Position numbers and translations under genes: made by a program. Under the pieces are notes generated by a model, which was given only the letters and a program-made list of their open reading frames with translations, was not told the DNA's origin and ran no database searches. Shown here piece after piece: positions 1 to 7,750 of a DNA stretch of 8,258 nucleotides. Every line of letters starts with the position of its first letter. Positions within the stretch are counted from its first letter, which is position 1. The stretch spans positions 1 to 8,258 of the forward strand of contig CAYXJZ010000118.1 of assembly GCA_964465355.1 (NCBI GenBank). Direction: 5' to 3'. Source of the DNA: JAABTL01 sp964465355. GTDB taxonomy: Bacteria > Deinococcota > Deinococci > Deinococcales > Trueperaceae.

Positions 1-1781
1 ACCATGGCAAGACCACGCTGGTGGATGCTCTTCTCAAACAGTCAGGCACCTACCGCGAGAACCAGGCCACCGTCGAAAGGGCCATGGATTCGAATGACCT
101 CGAGCGCGAGCGTGGCATTACCATCCTCGCCAAGGCCACCTCGGTCGAATGGCACGGCCACCGCATCAACATCGTCGACACCCCTGGCCACGCCGACTTC
201 GGCGGCGAGGTGGAGCGGGCGCTCGGCATGGTCGACAGCTGCCTGCTGCTGGTGGACGCCGCCGAGGGCCCCATGCCGCAGACCCGCTTCGTGCTGAAGA
301 AGGCGCTGGCGCTCGGCCTCAGGCCCATCCTGGTGGTCAACAAGATCGACCGCAAGGACGCCCGCCCCTCCGAGGTCACCGGCCTCACCTTCGACCTGAT
401 GGTGGAGCTTGGCGCCACCGACGAGCAGCTCGACTTCCCCATCCTCTTCGCCGTGGCCCGCGAAGGCAGGGCATGGCGTGAGGGCGAGCCCGAAGGCCAG
501 GACTTCACCCCGCTGTTCCAGACCATCCTCGACCACGTGCCTGTGGCGGCCGGCGACCCGGCGGCCCCCTTCCAGGTGCAGGTGGCCAACCTCGACTACT
601 CCGACTTCCTCGGCCGCATCGCCCTCGGTCGCGTCGCCCGCGGCAAGGCCAAGTCCGGCGATCCCGTCGTGCGCGTGACCCGCGACGGCCGCGAGGTCCG
701 CGGTCGCCTGACCAAGGTCTACACCCACCTCGGCCTCAACCGGGTGGAGTCGGACGAGGTGGTGGCAGGCGACATCGTGGCCTTCTCCGGCATCGACGAG
801 GTGGAGATCGGCGACACCATCTGCAGCCCGCAGCTGGTCGAGGCGCTGCCCTTCGCCGGTGTGGACGAGCCCACCGTGGCAGTCACCTTCTCCCCCAACA
901 CAAGCCCCTTCGCCGGCCTGGAGGGCAAGTACGTCACCAGCCGCCACATCGCCGACCGGCTGCAGCGCGAGCTGCTGACCAACGTGGCGCTGCGCGTCGA
1001 GGAGCTGGGCGGCGAGTCATACCGCGTCTCCGGCCGCGGCGAGCTGCACCTCGGCATCCTCATCGAGGAGATGCGGCGCGAGGGTTACGAGTTCTCCGTC
1101 TCCCGCCCCGAGGTCATCCTCAAGCGCATCGACGGCGTGGTGCACGAGCCCTTCGAGAAGGTGGTGGCCGACGTGCCGCTGGACGCCATGGGCGCCGTCA
1201 TGGAGTCGCTGTCGCAGCGTCGCGGCCAGATGGTGGACATGGAGCAGAGCGAGACCCGCGCCCGGCTGAGCTTCCTCATCCCCAGCCGCGGGCTCTTCGG
1301 CTACCGCAGCGGCTTCCTCTCCATGACCCAGGGCGAGGGCCTGCTCGGCACCCAGCTCGAGGGCTACCAGCCGCACGTGGGCGAGCTTCGCACCCGCCAG
1401 AACGGCTCGCTCGTGGCCATGGAGGCCGGTGAGGCCTTCGCCTACAGCATGTTCAAGCTGCAGGACCGCGGCATGTTCTTCATCGACCCCGGCACAGAGA
1501 TCTACGTCGGCATGATCCTTGGCGCCAACAACCGCGCAGGCGACCTCGACATCAACCTCAACAAGAACAAGAAGCTCACCAACGTGCGCGCCGCCGGCAG
1601 CGACGAGAACATCGTGCTCATCCCGCCCAAGCGCCTGAGCCTGGAAGAGGCACTCGAGTACGTGGGTGACGACGACCTGCTCGAGGTCACCCCCAAGAGC
1701 ATCCGCCTGCGCAAGCGCGTCCTCGATCCCAACCTGCGCAAGCGCGAGGCCAAGCGGGCGGCCGAGGCGACGGCGGTCTGA
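1..1781 (+). CDS. typA: Translational GTPase TypA/BipA (5' end missing)
   Basis: This is a ribosome-binding GTPase of the EF-G/LepA class that acts in the cytoplasm in stress adaptation and late ribosome assembly. The reading frame is open from base 3 and begins inside the P-loop (HGKTTL), so only about 15 residues, including the start, lie outside the window; 592 residues are visible against about 610 for the family. Seen in order (visible numbering): P-loop at 1-6, switch I RERGITI at 35-41, DTPGH at 59-63, NKID at 113-116, a beta-barrel domain around 190-285, EF-G-like domains to about 470, then the BipA-specific C-terminal domain with KKLTNVRAAGSDE and EVTPKSIRLRKR. The last two motifs separate it from EF-G and LepA. 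The usual G5 'SA' reads FAVAREG here, a mild variation. It converges on scpA. Its promoter and ribosome binding site are not visible. Confidence 0.97.
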   Translation, partial: HGKTTLVDALLKQSGTYRENQATVERAMDSNDLERERGITILAKATSVEWHGHRINIVDTPGHADFGGEVERALGMVDSCLLLVDAAEGPMPQTRFVLKKALALGLRPILVVNKIDRKDARPSEVTGLTFDLMVELGATDEQLDFPILFAVAREGRAWREGEPEGQDFTPLFQTILDHVPVAAGDPAAPFQVQVANLDYSDFLGRIALGRVARGKAKSGDPVVRVTRDGREVRGRLTKVYTHLGLNRVESDEVVAGDIVAFSGIDEVEIGDTICSPQLVEALPFAGVDEPTVAVTFSPNTSPFAGLEGKYVTSRHIADRLQRELLTNVALRVEELGGESYRVSGRGELHLGILIEEMRREGYEFSVSRPEVILKRIDGVVHEPFEKVVADVPLDAMGAVMESLSQRRGQMVDMEQSETRARLSFLIPSRGLFGYRSGFLSMTQGEGLLGTQLEGYQPHVGELRTRQNGSLVAMEAGEAFAYSMFKLQDRGMFFIDPGTEIYVGMILGANNRAGDLDINLNKNKKLTNVRAAGSDENIVLIPPKRLSLEEALEYVGDDDLLEVTPKSIRLRKRVLDPNLRKREAKRAAEATAV

Positions 1782-1792
1782 GTTTGAGTCCG

Positions 1793-1810
1793 TCCCCGCT
1801 TAGGCGGGGG
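1793..1810. terminator. GC hairpin between convergent typA and scpA
   Basis: CCCCGC (1794-1799) pairs perfectly with GCGGGG (1804-1809) around a TTAG loop, and T1793-G1810 could add a wobble pair. It sits in the 35-nt gap between two convergent genes, where a shared bidirectional terminator would be expected. Neither strand shows a T-tract after the stem, so a classical intrinsic terminator is not demonstrated. The function is inferred from position only. Confidence 0.4.
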
Positions 1811-1816
1811 CGGCGG

Positions 1817-2575
1817 TCAGCCGGCTTCCGCACCCGTTCGTTCGACGCCTTCCATCTCGATGTCGCCGAAGGCGACCTCCTGGTGCAGGCGTAGCTTGCC
1901 CTCCCTCACCAGTTCGAGGGCCCCAGTGAAGTACACCGTCTTCTCGTCCCAGCCGCGGCCCTCCACCAGCTCCTCGAGCAGCCGCCGCCTGCCTGGCAGC
2001 AACCAGCCGAGCAGGCGCTGCATGGCCGATGCCAGGCTCAGACGGTCGCGGGCGAACTCGAAGTAGCCCCCCGGCCGCAGCCGGCCGGCCAGCTCGGCCA
2101 AGCGCCCGAGCGGGACGCCGAGCGGCCTCACACGCCTTGGGTAGTCGGGCACGGGCGCCCGCGCGGTGAGCAGAAGACGCCGCTCCTCACGCCTCGCCCT
2201 GAGCAGCACGATGGCCTCTTCGAGAGCCTCCAGCTCCGCCACGGCGGCGAGCACTTCCTCCAACATGTCATCGTCGTCGACCTCGGCCCGCGGCGGACGA
2301 GGCAGCAACAGGCGGGTCTTCAGCTCCACCACCTGGGCCGCGCGTGGCAGCAGCTCGGTCGCCCGTTCGAGGTCGTCGCGCACGAAGGCGTCGAAACGCG
2401 CGAGCACAGCGCGCACCACGGCCAGCAGATCGACCTCGAAAGGTTGCAGCCTGCCGCTTCGCAGGGCCTGCGCCAACTCGCCCAGCTCACCCTCGAAGTT
2501 CGGCAGCCGCAGCCGCAGGGGTGCGTCGTCCTTGTCGAAGGGTTGGGTGTCGGCCTCGACCACGCCTGTGCTCAC
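1817..2575 (-). CDS. scpA: Segregation and condensation protein A (kleisin, ScpA)
   Basis: ScpA is the kleisin subunit that bridges the SMC ATPase heads in the bacterial condensin complex (SMC-ScpA-ScpB) and helps compact and segregate the chromosome. The 252-residue product has the kleisin N-terminal signature LPNFEGELGELAQALRSGRL at about 24-43 (compare FEGPLDLLL in typical ScpA). An ELKTRLLLPRP segment at about 84-94 is followed by an acidic stretch (DDDD) and a charged helical region. A C-terminal winged-helix-like part around 200-247 would contact the SMC head. The proline and aspartate of the usual FEGPLD are replaced, so it is a diverged member. The start is GTG at 2575, embedded in the GTGA that ends the upstream phosphatase gene. 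No good Shine-Dalgarno is visible, so translational coupling is likely. No scpB follows: the next gene downstream is the convergent typA, so ScpB must be encoded elsewhere. Confidence 0.88.
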   Translation of the reverse strand: MSTGVVEADTQPFDKDDAPLRLRLPNFEGELGELAQALRSGRLQPFEVDLLAVVRAVLARFDAFVRDDLERATELLPRAAQVVELKTRLLLPRPPRAEVDDDDMLEEVLAAVAELEALEEAIVLLRARREERRLLLTARAPVPDYPRRVRPLGVPLGRLAELAGRLRPGGYFEFARDRLSLASAMQRLLGWLLPGRRRLLEELVEGRGWDEKTVYFTGALELVREGKLRLHQEVAFGDIEMEGVERTGAEAG

Positions 2576-3198
2576 TCGCCGAAGGGGTCCGCGCCGTCGG
2601 CCACCAGGTGACGGGTGTCGTTCACCCGTTCGATGACCGCGTCACCGCCACGGAACAGCACGTGGCTGACGCCGGTGTGCCTGAGGTAGATGCGCTTGCG
2701 CCAGCGCGGGTGCTCCACCCCCAGCAGGCCGCTGAGCAGCATCTGGATGGTGCCGGAGTGGCTCACCGCCACCACGTGCTGCTGGTCGAAGGTGGTGACG
2801 GCCTCGGCCAGCCACACCTCCGCCCGCGCACGCAGCTGACGGTAGGACTCGCCTTCTGGCGCAGGCAGCTCGAAGGGGTCCTTCATCCAGGCCAGCCAAC
2901 GGGGGTCGGCCTCGTTCTCGGCTGTCGTGGTGCCTTCGAAGACGCCGAAGTCCAGCTCCTGCAAGCGCGGGTCGGTGAGCAAGGGGATCTGGGGGAAGGC
3001 GATGCGCGCGGTCTCCACGGCGCGTTGCAGCGGACTGGCGATCACCACGTCGACGCCCTGCACCGCCGCCACGTAGGAAGCCAGCTGCCTGGCCTGCTCT
3101 CGGCCGAGGGTGGAGAGGGGCACATCGCTCTGGCCTTGGATCCGTCCGGCCGCGTTCCAGTCGGTGATGCCGTGGCGGATCAAGGTCAGCCGTCGCAT
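2572..3198 (-). CDS. Histidine phosphatase family protein (phosphoglycerate mutase-like)
   Basis: This is a cytoplasmic phosphatase or mutase of the histidine phosphatase superfamily branch 1, which works through a phosphohistidine intermediate. All core residues are visible in the 208-residue product: LIRHG with R8 and nucleophile H9, TDWN at 12-15, SPLQRA with R59, the probable acid/base E81 in LQELDFGVFEG, and the second catalytic histidine H147 in VSHSGT. The length of about 200 residues suits GpmB-like phosphatases and CobC-type alpha-ribazole phosphatases better than the cofactor-dependent glycolytic mutase (about 250). The substrate cannot be read from sequence. A cobalamin adenosyltransferase lies two genes away, but CobC is only one option and the immediate partner is scpA. 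The ATG at 3198 is preceded at 8 nt by a TAGCAT box and lacks a strong Shine-Dalgarno, suggesting a leaderless transcript. The stop overlaps the scpA start by 4 nt. Confidence 0.93.
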   Translation of the reverse strand: MRRLTLIRHGITDWNAAGRIQGQSDVPLSTLGREQARQLASYVAAVQGVDVVIASPLQRAVETARIAFPQIPLLTDPRLQELDFGVFEGTTTAENEADPRWLAWMKDPFELPAPEGESYRQLRARAEVWLAEAVTTFDQQHVVAVSHSGTIQMLLSGLLGVEHPRWRKRIYLRHTGVSHVLFRGGDAVIERVNDTRHLVADGADPFGE

Positions 3199-3206
3199 GT
3201 GCTTCG

Positions 3207-3212
3207 ATGCTA
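3207..3212 (-). promoter_or_regulatory. TAnnnT -10 box of the phosphatase-scpA unit (leaderless type)
   Basis: On the minus strand the hexamer TAGCAT lies 8 nt before the ATG at 3198. A -10 box this close puts transcription start at or within a couple of bases of the start codon, the leaderless arrangement known in Deinococcus. No convincing TTGACA lies about 17 nt upstream; the closest match, CTGACG at 3238-3233, would need a 20-nt spacer. That fits a weak or activator-dependent promoter. Confidence 0.45.
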
Positions 3213-3233
3213 ACCCGGCGCTCGGCCTCGGTC

Positions 3234-3260
3234 GTCAGGGGAAGGTCAGGGGTAGGTCAG
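3234..3260. repeat. 11-bp tandem direct repeat, 2.5 copies, in divergent promoter region
   Basis: GTCAGGGGAAG (3234-3244) is followed immediately by GTCAGGGGTAG (3245-3255) and a third partial GTCAG (3256-3260). On the minus strand this reads CTGACC at 11-bp spacing. The period matches one turn of the DNA helix, and OmpR/PhoB-family response regulators typically bind such 11-bp direct repeats. The block starts just upstream of the expected -35 region of the phosphatase-scpA promoter, a usual place for an activator. The regulator is unknown and the role is inferred. Confidence 0.5.
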
Positions 3261-3292
3261 CCCGCCGGCCAACGGGCCGCTCTCCGGCCCGC

Positions 3293-3311
3293 CCGGATCC
3301 ACGCGATCCGG
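3293..3311. repeat. 7-bp inverted repeat upstream of pyrD
   Basis: CCGGATC (3293-3299) and GATCCGG (3305-3311) form a perfect inverted repeat around the spacer CACGC. It ends about 25 nt before the proposed pyrD -10 box, next to where a -35 box would lie, so it could be an operator for a dimeric repressor or activator. If pyrD is leaderless, the repeat is not transcribed and cannot be an RNA attenuator for it. GC-rich DNA gives short palindromes by chance, so confidence is limited. Confidence 0.35.
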
Positions 3312-3336
3312 CTCAGGGACGGCCTCCCGACCATGG

Positions 3337-3342
3337 TAGCGT
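3337..3342 (+). promoter_or_regulatory. TAnnnT -10 box of pyrD (leaderless type)
   Basis: The hexamer TAGCGT ends 6 nt before the pyrD ATG at 3349, and no Shine-Dalgarno-like purine run lies in the gap (CGGATC). The preceding TGG gives a weak extended -10 look. No good -35 match is seen around 3314-3319. Position and the repeated occurrence of the same arrangement at two other genes in this window support it. Confidence 0.45.
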
Positions 3343-3348
3343 CGGATC

Positions 3349-4581
3349 ATGCCTACGAACGAGGCCTCCTCCCCCACCGCATCCGAGGCCGCATCTGCAC
3401 CACCGGGGTCGCCCTCGGCAGGCGAGGGGTTCTCTCTTTACAGCCTGCTCAGGAGGGCGCTCTTCCTCCTCGACGCCGAGACCGCCCACGAGCGGGTCTT
3501 CGCCCTGCTTGCCTTCGCCTCCGAGCACCCAGGCGCCCTGCGTCTGATCCGCAGCCTGGCGGCGGTGGACGACCCGCGGCTGCGGGTGCGCGCCTTCGGC
3601 CTCGACTTCCCCAACCCCTTCGGCCTGGCTGCAGGCTTCGACAAGGACGGCAGGGCGGCGGCCACGTGGTCGGCGCTCGGCTTCGGTTCGGCGGAGTTGG
3701 GCAGCGTCACGGCCATCGCCCAACCGGGCAACCCGCGTCCGCGGCTGCTGCGCTACCCCGAGGCGCGTGCGCTGATCAACCGCATGGGCTTCAACAACCA
3801 GGGGGCCGCCACCCTGGCTGGCCGTCTGGCCAAGGCAAGGGCGCGGCCCTGGTGGCCGGACACGCCCGTTGGCGTCAACGTGGGCAAGAGCAGGACCGCC
3901 AACCTGGCCGCCGCCACCGACGACTACCGGCTTGGCTTGAGCGCCGTCTGGCCGGTGGCCGACTACCTGGTGCTGAACGTCAGCTCACCCAACACCCCTG
4001 GCCTGAGGAGCCTCCAAGAGGCAGGGCCGTTGGCGGAGCTGTTGGCCCTGACCAGGGAGCTCAAGCAGGAGCTCGGGCACAAGCCCACGCTGCTGAAGAT
4101 CGCCCCCGACCTTGGGCCGGCGCAGCTCGACGAGGTGGTCACGCTGGCGGAACGCTACGGCATGGACGGCCTCATCGCCACCAACACCACCGTGCGTCGG
4201 GAGCTGCTCGGGGCGGACCCCGGCGAAGAGGGCGGCCTCTCCGGCGCGCCCCTCGGGCCACTGGCGGCAGAGGTGCTGCGTGCGCTGCGCGCGCGAACCG
4301 CCTTGCCCCTGGTCGCGGCGGGCGGCATCGCGGGCCCGCACGACGCCATCGCCCGCCTGGAGGCCGGCGCCACCTTGCTGCAGGCCTACACGGGCTGGAT
4401 CTACCAAGGTCCCGGCCTACCGAGGAAGCTGCTGCGAGGGCTGCTGCGGTGGCTGGAACAGCAGGGCCACGGCTCGCTGCAGGCCTACCTGGATCGGCGC
4501 GACGCCAGCCATGTCCCGCTCCCGCCCACCGCACCAGCCCTCACGGCCGCGACGGGGCCAGCTCAGTCCGCGCCGTCCTGA
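3349..4581 (+). CDS. pyrD: Dihydroorotate dehydrogenase, quinone-dependent (class 2)
   Basis: The enzyme oxidises dihydroorotate to orotate, the fourth step of UMP synthesis. It uses FMN and passes electrons to membrane quinone. The class 2 N-terminal helical region (YSLLRRALFLLDAETAHE, about 31-48), which docks on the membrane and forms the quinone tunnel, is present. FMN and substrate motifs follow: LAAGFDKDG 93-101, INRMGFNN 143-150, NVGKS 177-181, NVSSPNTPGLR 210-220 with S213 matching the class 2 catalytic serine, LLKIAPD 248-254, ATNTT 277-281, GGLSG 295-299, AAGGI 323-327 and YTGWIYQGP 347-355. The serine base, rather than cysteine, fixes class 2. At 410 residues it is longer than E. 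coli PyrD (336): an extra Ser/Ala/Pro-rich stretch of about 27 residues precedes the membrane helices, and a Pro/Ala/Thr tail of about 25-30 ends it. The ATG is favoured by the TAGCGT box 6 nt upstream. The last 19 bp overlap the convergent adenosyltransferase gene. Confidence 0.96.
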   Translation: MPTNEASSPTASEAASAPPGSPSAGEGFSLYSLLRRALFLLDAETAHERVFALLAFASEHPGALRLIRSLAAVDDPRLRVRAFGLDFPNPFGLAAGFDKDGRAAATWSALGFGSAELGSVTAIAQPGNPRPRLLRYPEARALINRMGFNNQGAATLAGRLAKARARPWWPDTPVGVNVGKSRTANLAAATDDYRLGLSAVWPVADYLVLNVSSPNTPGLRSLQEAGPLAELLALTRELKQELGHKPTLLKIAPDLGPAQLDEVVTLAERYGMDGLIATNTTVRRELLGADPGEEGGLSGAPLGPLAAEVLRALRARTALPLVAAGGIAGPHDAIARLEAGATLLQAYTGWIYQGPGLPRKLLRGLLRWLEQQGHGSLQAYLDRRDASHVPLPPTAPALTAATGPAQSAPS

Positions 4582-5138
4582 CGCGACCGTTGAGGCACGA
4601 GGAAACGCGCCTCGCTCACGCCATGACGAGCGTTGGCGACACGGGCGAGCACGAAGAGCAGGTCGCCAAGGCGGTTCAAGTAGCGTAGGCAGGCCTCGCT
4701 GACCGGCTCGCTGTCGGTGAGCCGGACGGTCGAGCGTTCGGCCCTGCGGCAGATCGTGCGCGCCAGTTGCAGCGCGGCACTGGCAGGATGGCCGCCGGGG
4801 ACGATGAACTGCCGCAAGGGCTCCACTTCCTCCTCGAAGCGGTCGATGAGCGCCTCTAGCTCAGCGACGTCCTCATCGGCAACGGGTTTGAGCACCTTGC
4901 GGGCCGTTGCATCCAGCGGCGTGGCCAGGTCGGCGCCCAGATCGAAGAGGGCGAGCTGGGTCTGCGCCAGCACCTTGTCGAGATCGGCGTCGAGCCCGAG
5001 GCTACGGGCCATGCCGATGGCAGCGTTGCTCTCGTCCACCGCCCCGTAGGCCTCCACCCGCAGGTCGTCCTTGCGCACCCGCCCTCCACCGAAGAGGCCG
5101 GTGCTGCCATCGTCGCCCGTGCGGCTGTAGATCTTCAT
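4563..5138 (-). CDS. pduO: PduO-type ATP:cob(I)alamin adenosyltransferase
   Basis: It transfers the adenosyl group of ATP to the cob(I)alamin cobalt, making adenosylcobalamin, as a cytoplasmic homotrimer. Seen in the 191-residue product: the N-terminal ATP motif YSRTGDDGSTGL at 4-15, VEAYGAVDESNA at 28-39, FIVPGG at 111-116 (F111 matches the phenylalanine that displaces the lower cobalamin ligand in characterised PduO enzymes), the arginine-rich ARTICRRAER at 126-135, and LNRLGDLLFVLAR at 154-166. The length is usual for the family. An in-frame GTG upstream (5174) would add 12 residues, but ATG 5138 starts directly at the conserved MKIYSRTGD and has a TATGCT box 6 nt before it, so it is preferred. 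The gene lies 58 nt after the crtO-like gene on the same strand and overlaps the pyrD end by 19 bp. No B12 riboswitch fits in the short upstream gap. Other names in use are cobO, cobA and yvqK, for enzymes of the same activity. Confidence 0.95.
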   Translation of the reverse strand: MKIYSRTGDDGSTGLFGGGRVRKDDLRVEAYGAVDESNAAIGMARSLGLDADLDKVLAQTQLALFDLGADLATPLDATARKVLKPVADEDVAELEALIDRFEEEVEPLRQFIVPGGHPASAALQLARTICRRAERSTVRLTDSEPVSEACLRYLNRLGDLLFVLARVANARHGVSEARFLVPQRSRQDGAD

Positions 5139-5144
5139 GGCCCG

Positions 5145-5150
5145 AGCATA
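5145..5150 (-). promoter_or_regulatory. TAnnnT -10 box of the adenosyltransferase gene (leaderless type)
   Basis: On the minus strand TATGCT lies 6 nt before the ATG at 5138, and the gap CGGGCC has no Shine-Dalgarno. An 8-bp direct repeat (TGCTCGGG on the minus strand, 5160-5153 and 5148-5141) overlaps the box and could be a small operator or chance. No TTGACA-like box lies upstream. The arrangement suggests the gene can be transcribed separately from the carotenoid genes. Confidence 0.45.
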
Positions 5151-5196
5151 GCCCCGAGCAGGCCTACGGGCCACACGGCGACCGCAGTCCGACGCC

Positions 5197-6774
<1,578 letters not shown>

Positions 6775-6783
6775 AGGACGACG

Positions 6784-6788
6784 CTTCC
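6784..6788 (-). promoter_or_regulatory. Ribosome binding site deciding the TTG start of the crtO-like gene
   Basis: On the minus strand GGAAG is followed by a 9-nt spacer and the TTG at 6774. The competing GTG at 6846 is preceded by GCCGCGCTAGCCG, with no purine-rich site. crtB has the same GGAAG plus 9-nt spacing before its ATG, which supports both choices. Confidence 0.5.
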
Positions 6789-6832
6789 AGGTCGGGTGGC
6801 CTTCGGGTGCTGCGCGCCCAGACCCCGCCGCC

Positions 6833-7750
6833 TCAAGGACGCCCACCGGCTAGCGCGGCCCACATGGCTCTCGGCACGGTGGCCAGCCGCTCCCATGGGC
6901 GTAGGTAGGCGCGCCTGTGCAGGTTGTCGTAGCCGTTCTGCCTGAGCTTGTGCAAGATGCCCTCGTAGTTGAGCGCTGCCACCCCGACGGCCACCGAGGC
7001 AACGCCGTTGAGCCTTGGGATGCCCTGCCAGCCCTCGCGGTAGAGCGCATGGGCCCGCGCCAGCAGCTCCCCGAGCAGGGCGACGTAGGCCTCGCTGACG
7101 CGACCATCCCGCAGCTCGTCCAGGTCGACGCCGTGCTGCGCGCGCAGGTCGGCAGGCAGGTAGCAGCGCCCGAGGCGCAGGTCCTCACCCACATCGCGCA
7201 GCACGTTGGTCAGCTGCATGGCCTGGCCAAGCGCGACGGCCTGGTCCAAGGTGGCCTGCCCACCACGGTAGCCGGCCACCGGCGCCACCAGCAGACCCAC
7301 CACCCCGGCCACCCGGCGGCAGTAGAGCATCAGCTCGTTCATGTCGGCCAGTTCGCAGCGGCCGATGTCGGAGGCCAGGCCCAGGTACAGCTCCTCGAAG
7401 GCGGAGAGGGGGACGTCGAAACGCTGCAGCAGCCAGTGCAGACCAGACTCCACGGCGGCGCCGGCCCGCGGGCGGCCGTCGAAGGCGCGGCCGACGCCCT
7501 CCCACCAGTCCTCCAGACGCTCGGCGGCCTCGGTCTGGCTCGGCGCCGTGTCCACCGCGTCGTCGCCGCTGCGGCAGACCGCGTAGATCACCGACACCGC
7601 CGAGCGGCGATCGCCGAAGAACAGCCTCGAGCCAAGGTAGAAGGTGCTGGAATGGCTGCGGGTCAGGCGTTCGCAGGCGGCGATGGCGAGGGCTGCATCC
7701 ACGTGCTCGTCCGGCTCAGCCGTGGGTGGGCAAGGGCAGTCGCTGCCCAT
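6833..7750 (-). CDS. crtB: Phytoene synthase (15-cis-phytoene synthase)
   Basis: It condenses two geranylgeranyl diphosphates head-to-head into phytoene, the first committed carotenoid step, probably at the inner face of the membrane. Both magnesium-diphosphate aspartate motifs are seen: CRSGDDAVD at 59-67 and QLTNVLRDVGED at 179-190, followed by GRCYLP. The conserved SSTFYLGSRLF at 34-44 and YCRRVAGVVG at 143-152 are also present. The 305 residues match the usual 290-310. The start chosen is ATG 7750, with GGGGAAG 9 nt upstream, giving a 35-nt overlap with the end of ispG. A GTG at 7702, 13 nt after the ispG stop, would remove 16 poorly conserved residues and cannot be excluded. The frame is open further upstream inside ispG, but that extension has no family similarity I recognise. 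Squalene synthase-like HpnC/HpnD relatives are less likely given the motifs and the carotenoid neighbour. Confidence 0.95.
   Translation of the reverse strand: MGSDCPCPPTAEPDEHVDAALAIAACERLTRSHSSTFYLGSRLFFGDRRSAVSVIYAVCRSGDDAVDTAPSQTEAAERLEDWWEGVGRAFDGRPRAGAAVESGLHWLLQRFDVPLSAFEELYLGLASDIGRCELADMNELMLYCRRVAGVVGLLVAPVAGYRGGQATLDQAVALGQAMQLTNVLRDVGEDLRLGRCYLPADLRAQHGVDLDELRDGRVSEAYVALLGELLARAHALYREGWQGIPRLNGVASVAVGVAALNYEGILHKLRQNGYDNLHRRAYLRPWERLATVPRAMWAALAGGRP

Noticed and set aside
42..947. A 300-codon open frame antisense to typA
   Set aside because: It is rich in His/Gly/Val/Ala with no recognisable motif and exactly mirrors the codon pattern of typA, so it is an antisense shadow.
2344..3213. 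A 289-codon plus-strand open frame antisense to scpA and the phosphatase
   Set aside because: It spans the 5' part of scpA and all of the phosphatase on the other strand and has only low-complexity content.
3207..4688. A long open frame of nearly 500 codons on the plus strand in another frame over pyrD
   Set aside because: It is an Arg/Gly/Pro/Ala-rich composition shadow of pyrD, which has complete catalytic motifs in its own frame; GC-rich DNA has few stops in alternative frames.
2572..5138. A cobalamin cluster made of a CobC-like phosphatase and the adenosyltransferase
   Set aside because: The two genes are separated by pyrD on the opposite strand, and the phosphatase has no feature that singles out alpha-ribazole phosphate as substrate.
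5139..5196. Possible cobalamin riboswitch before the adenosyltransferase gene
   Set aside because: The gap is only 58 nt, far too short for the roughly 200-nt B12 aptamer, and the start appears leaderless.
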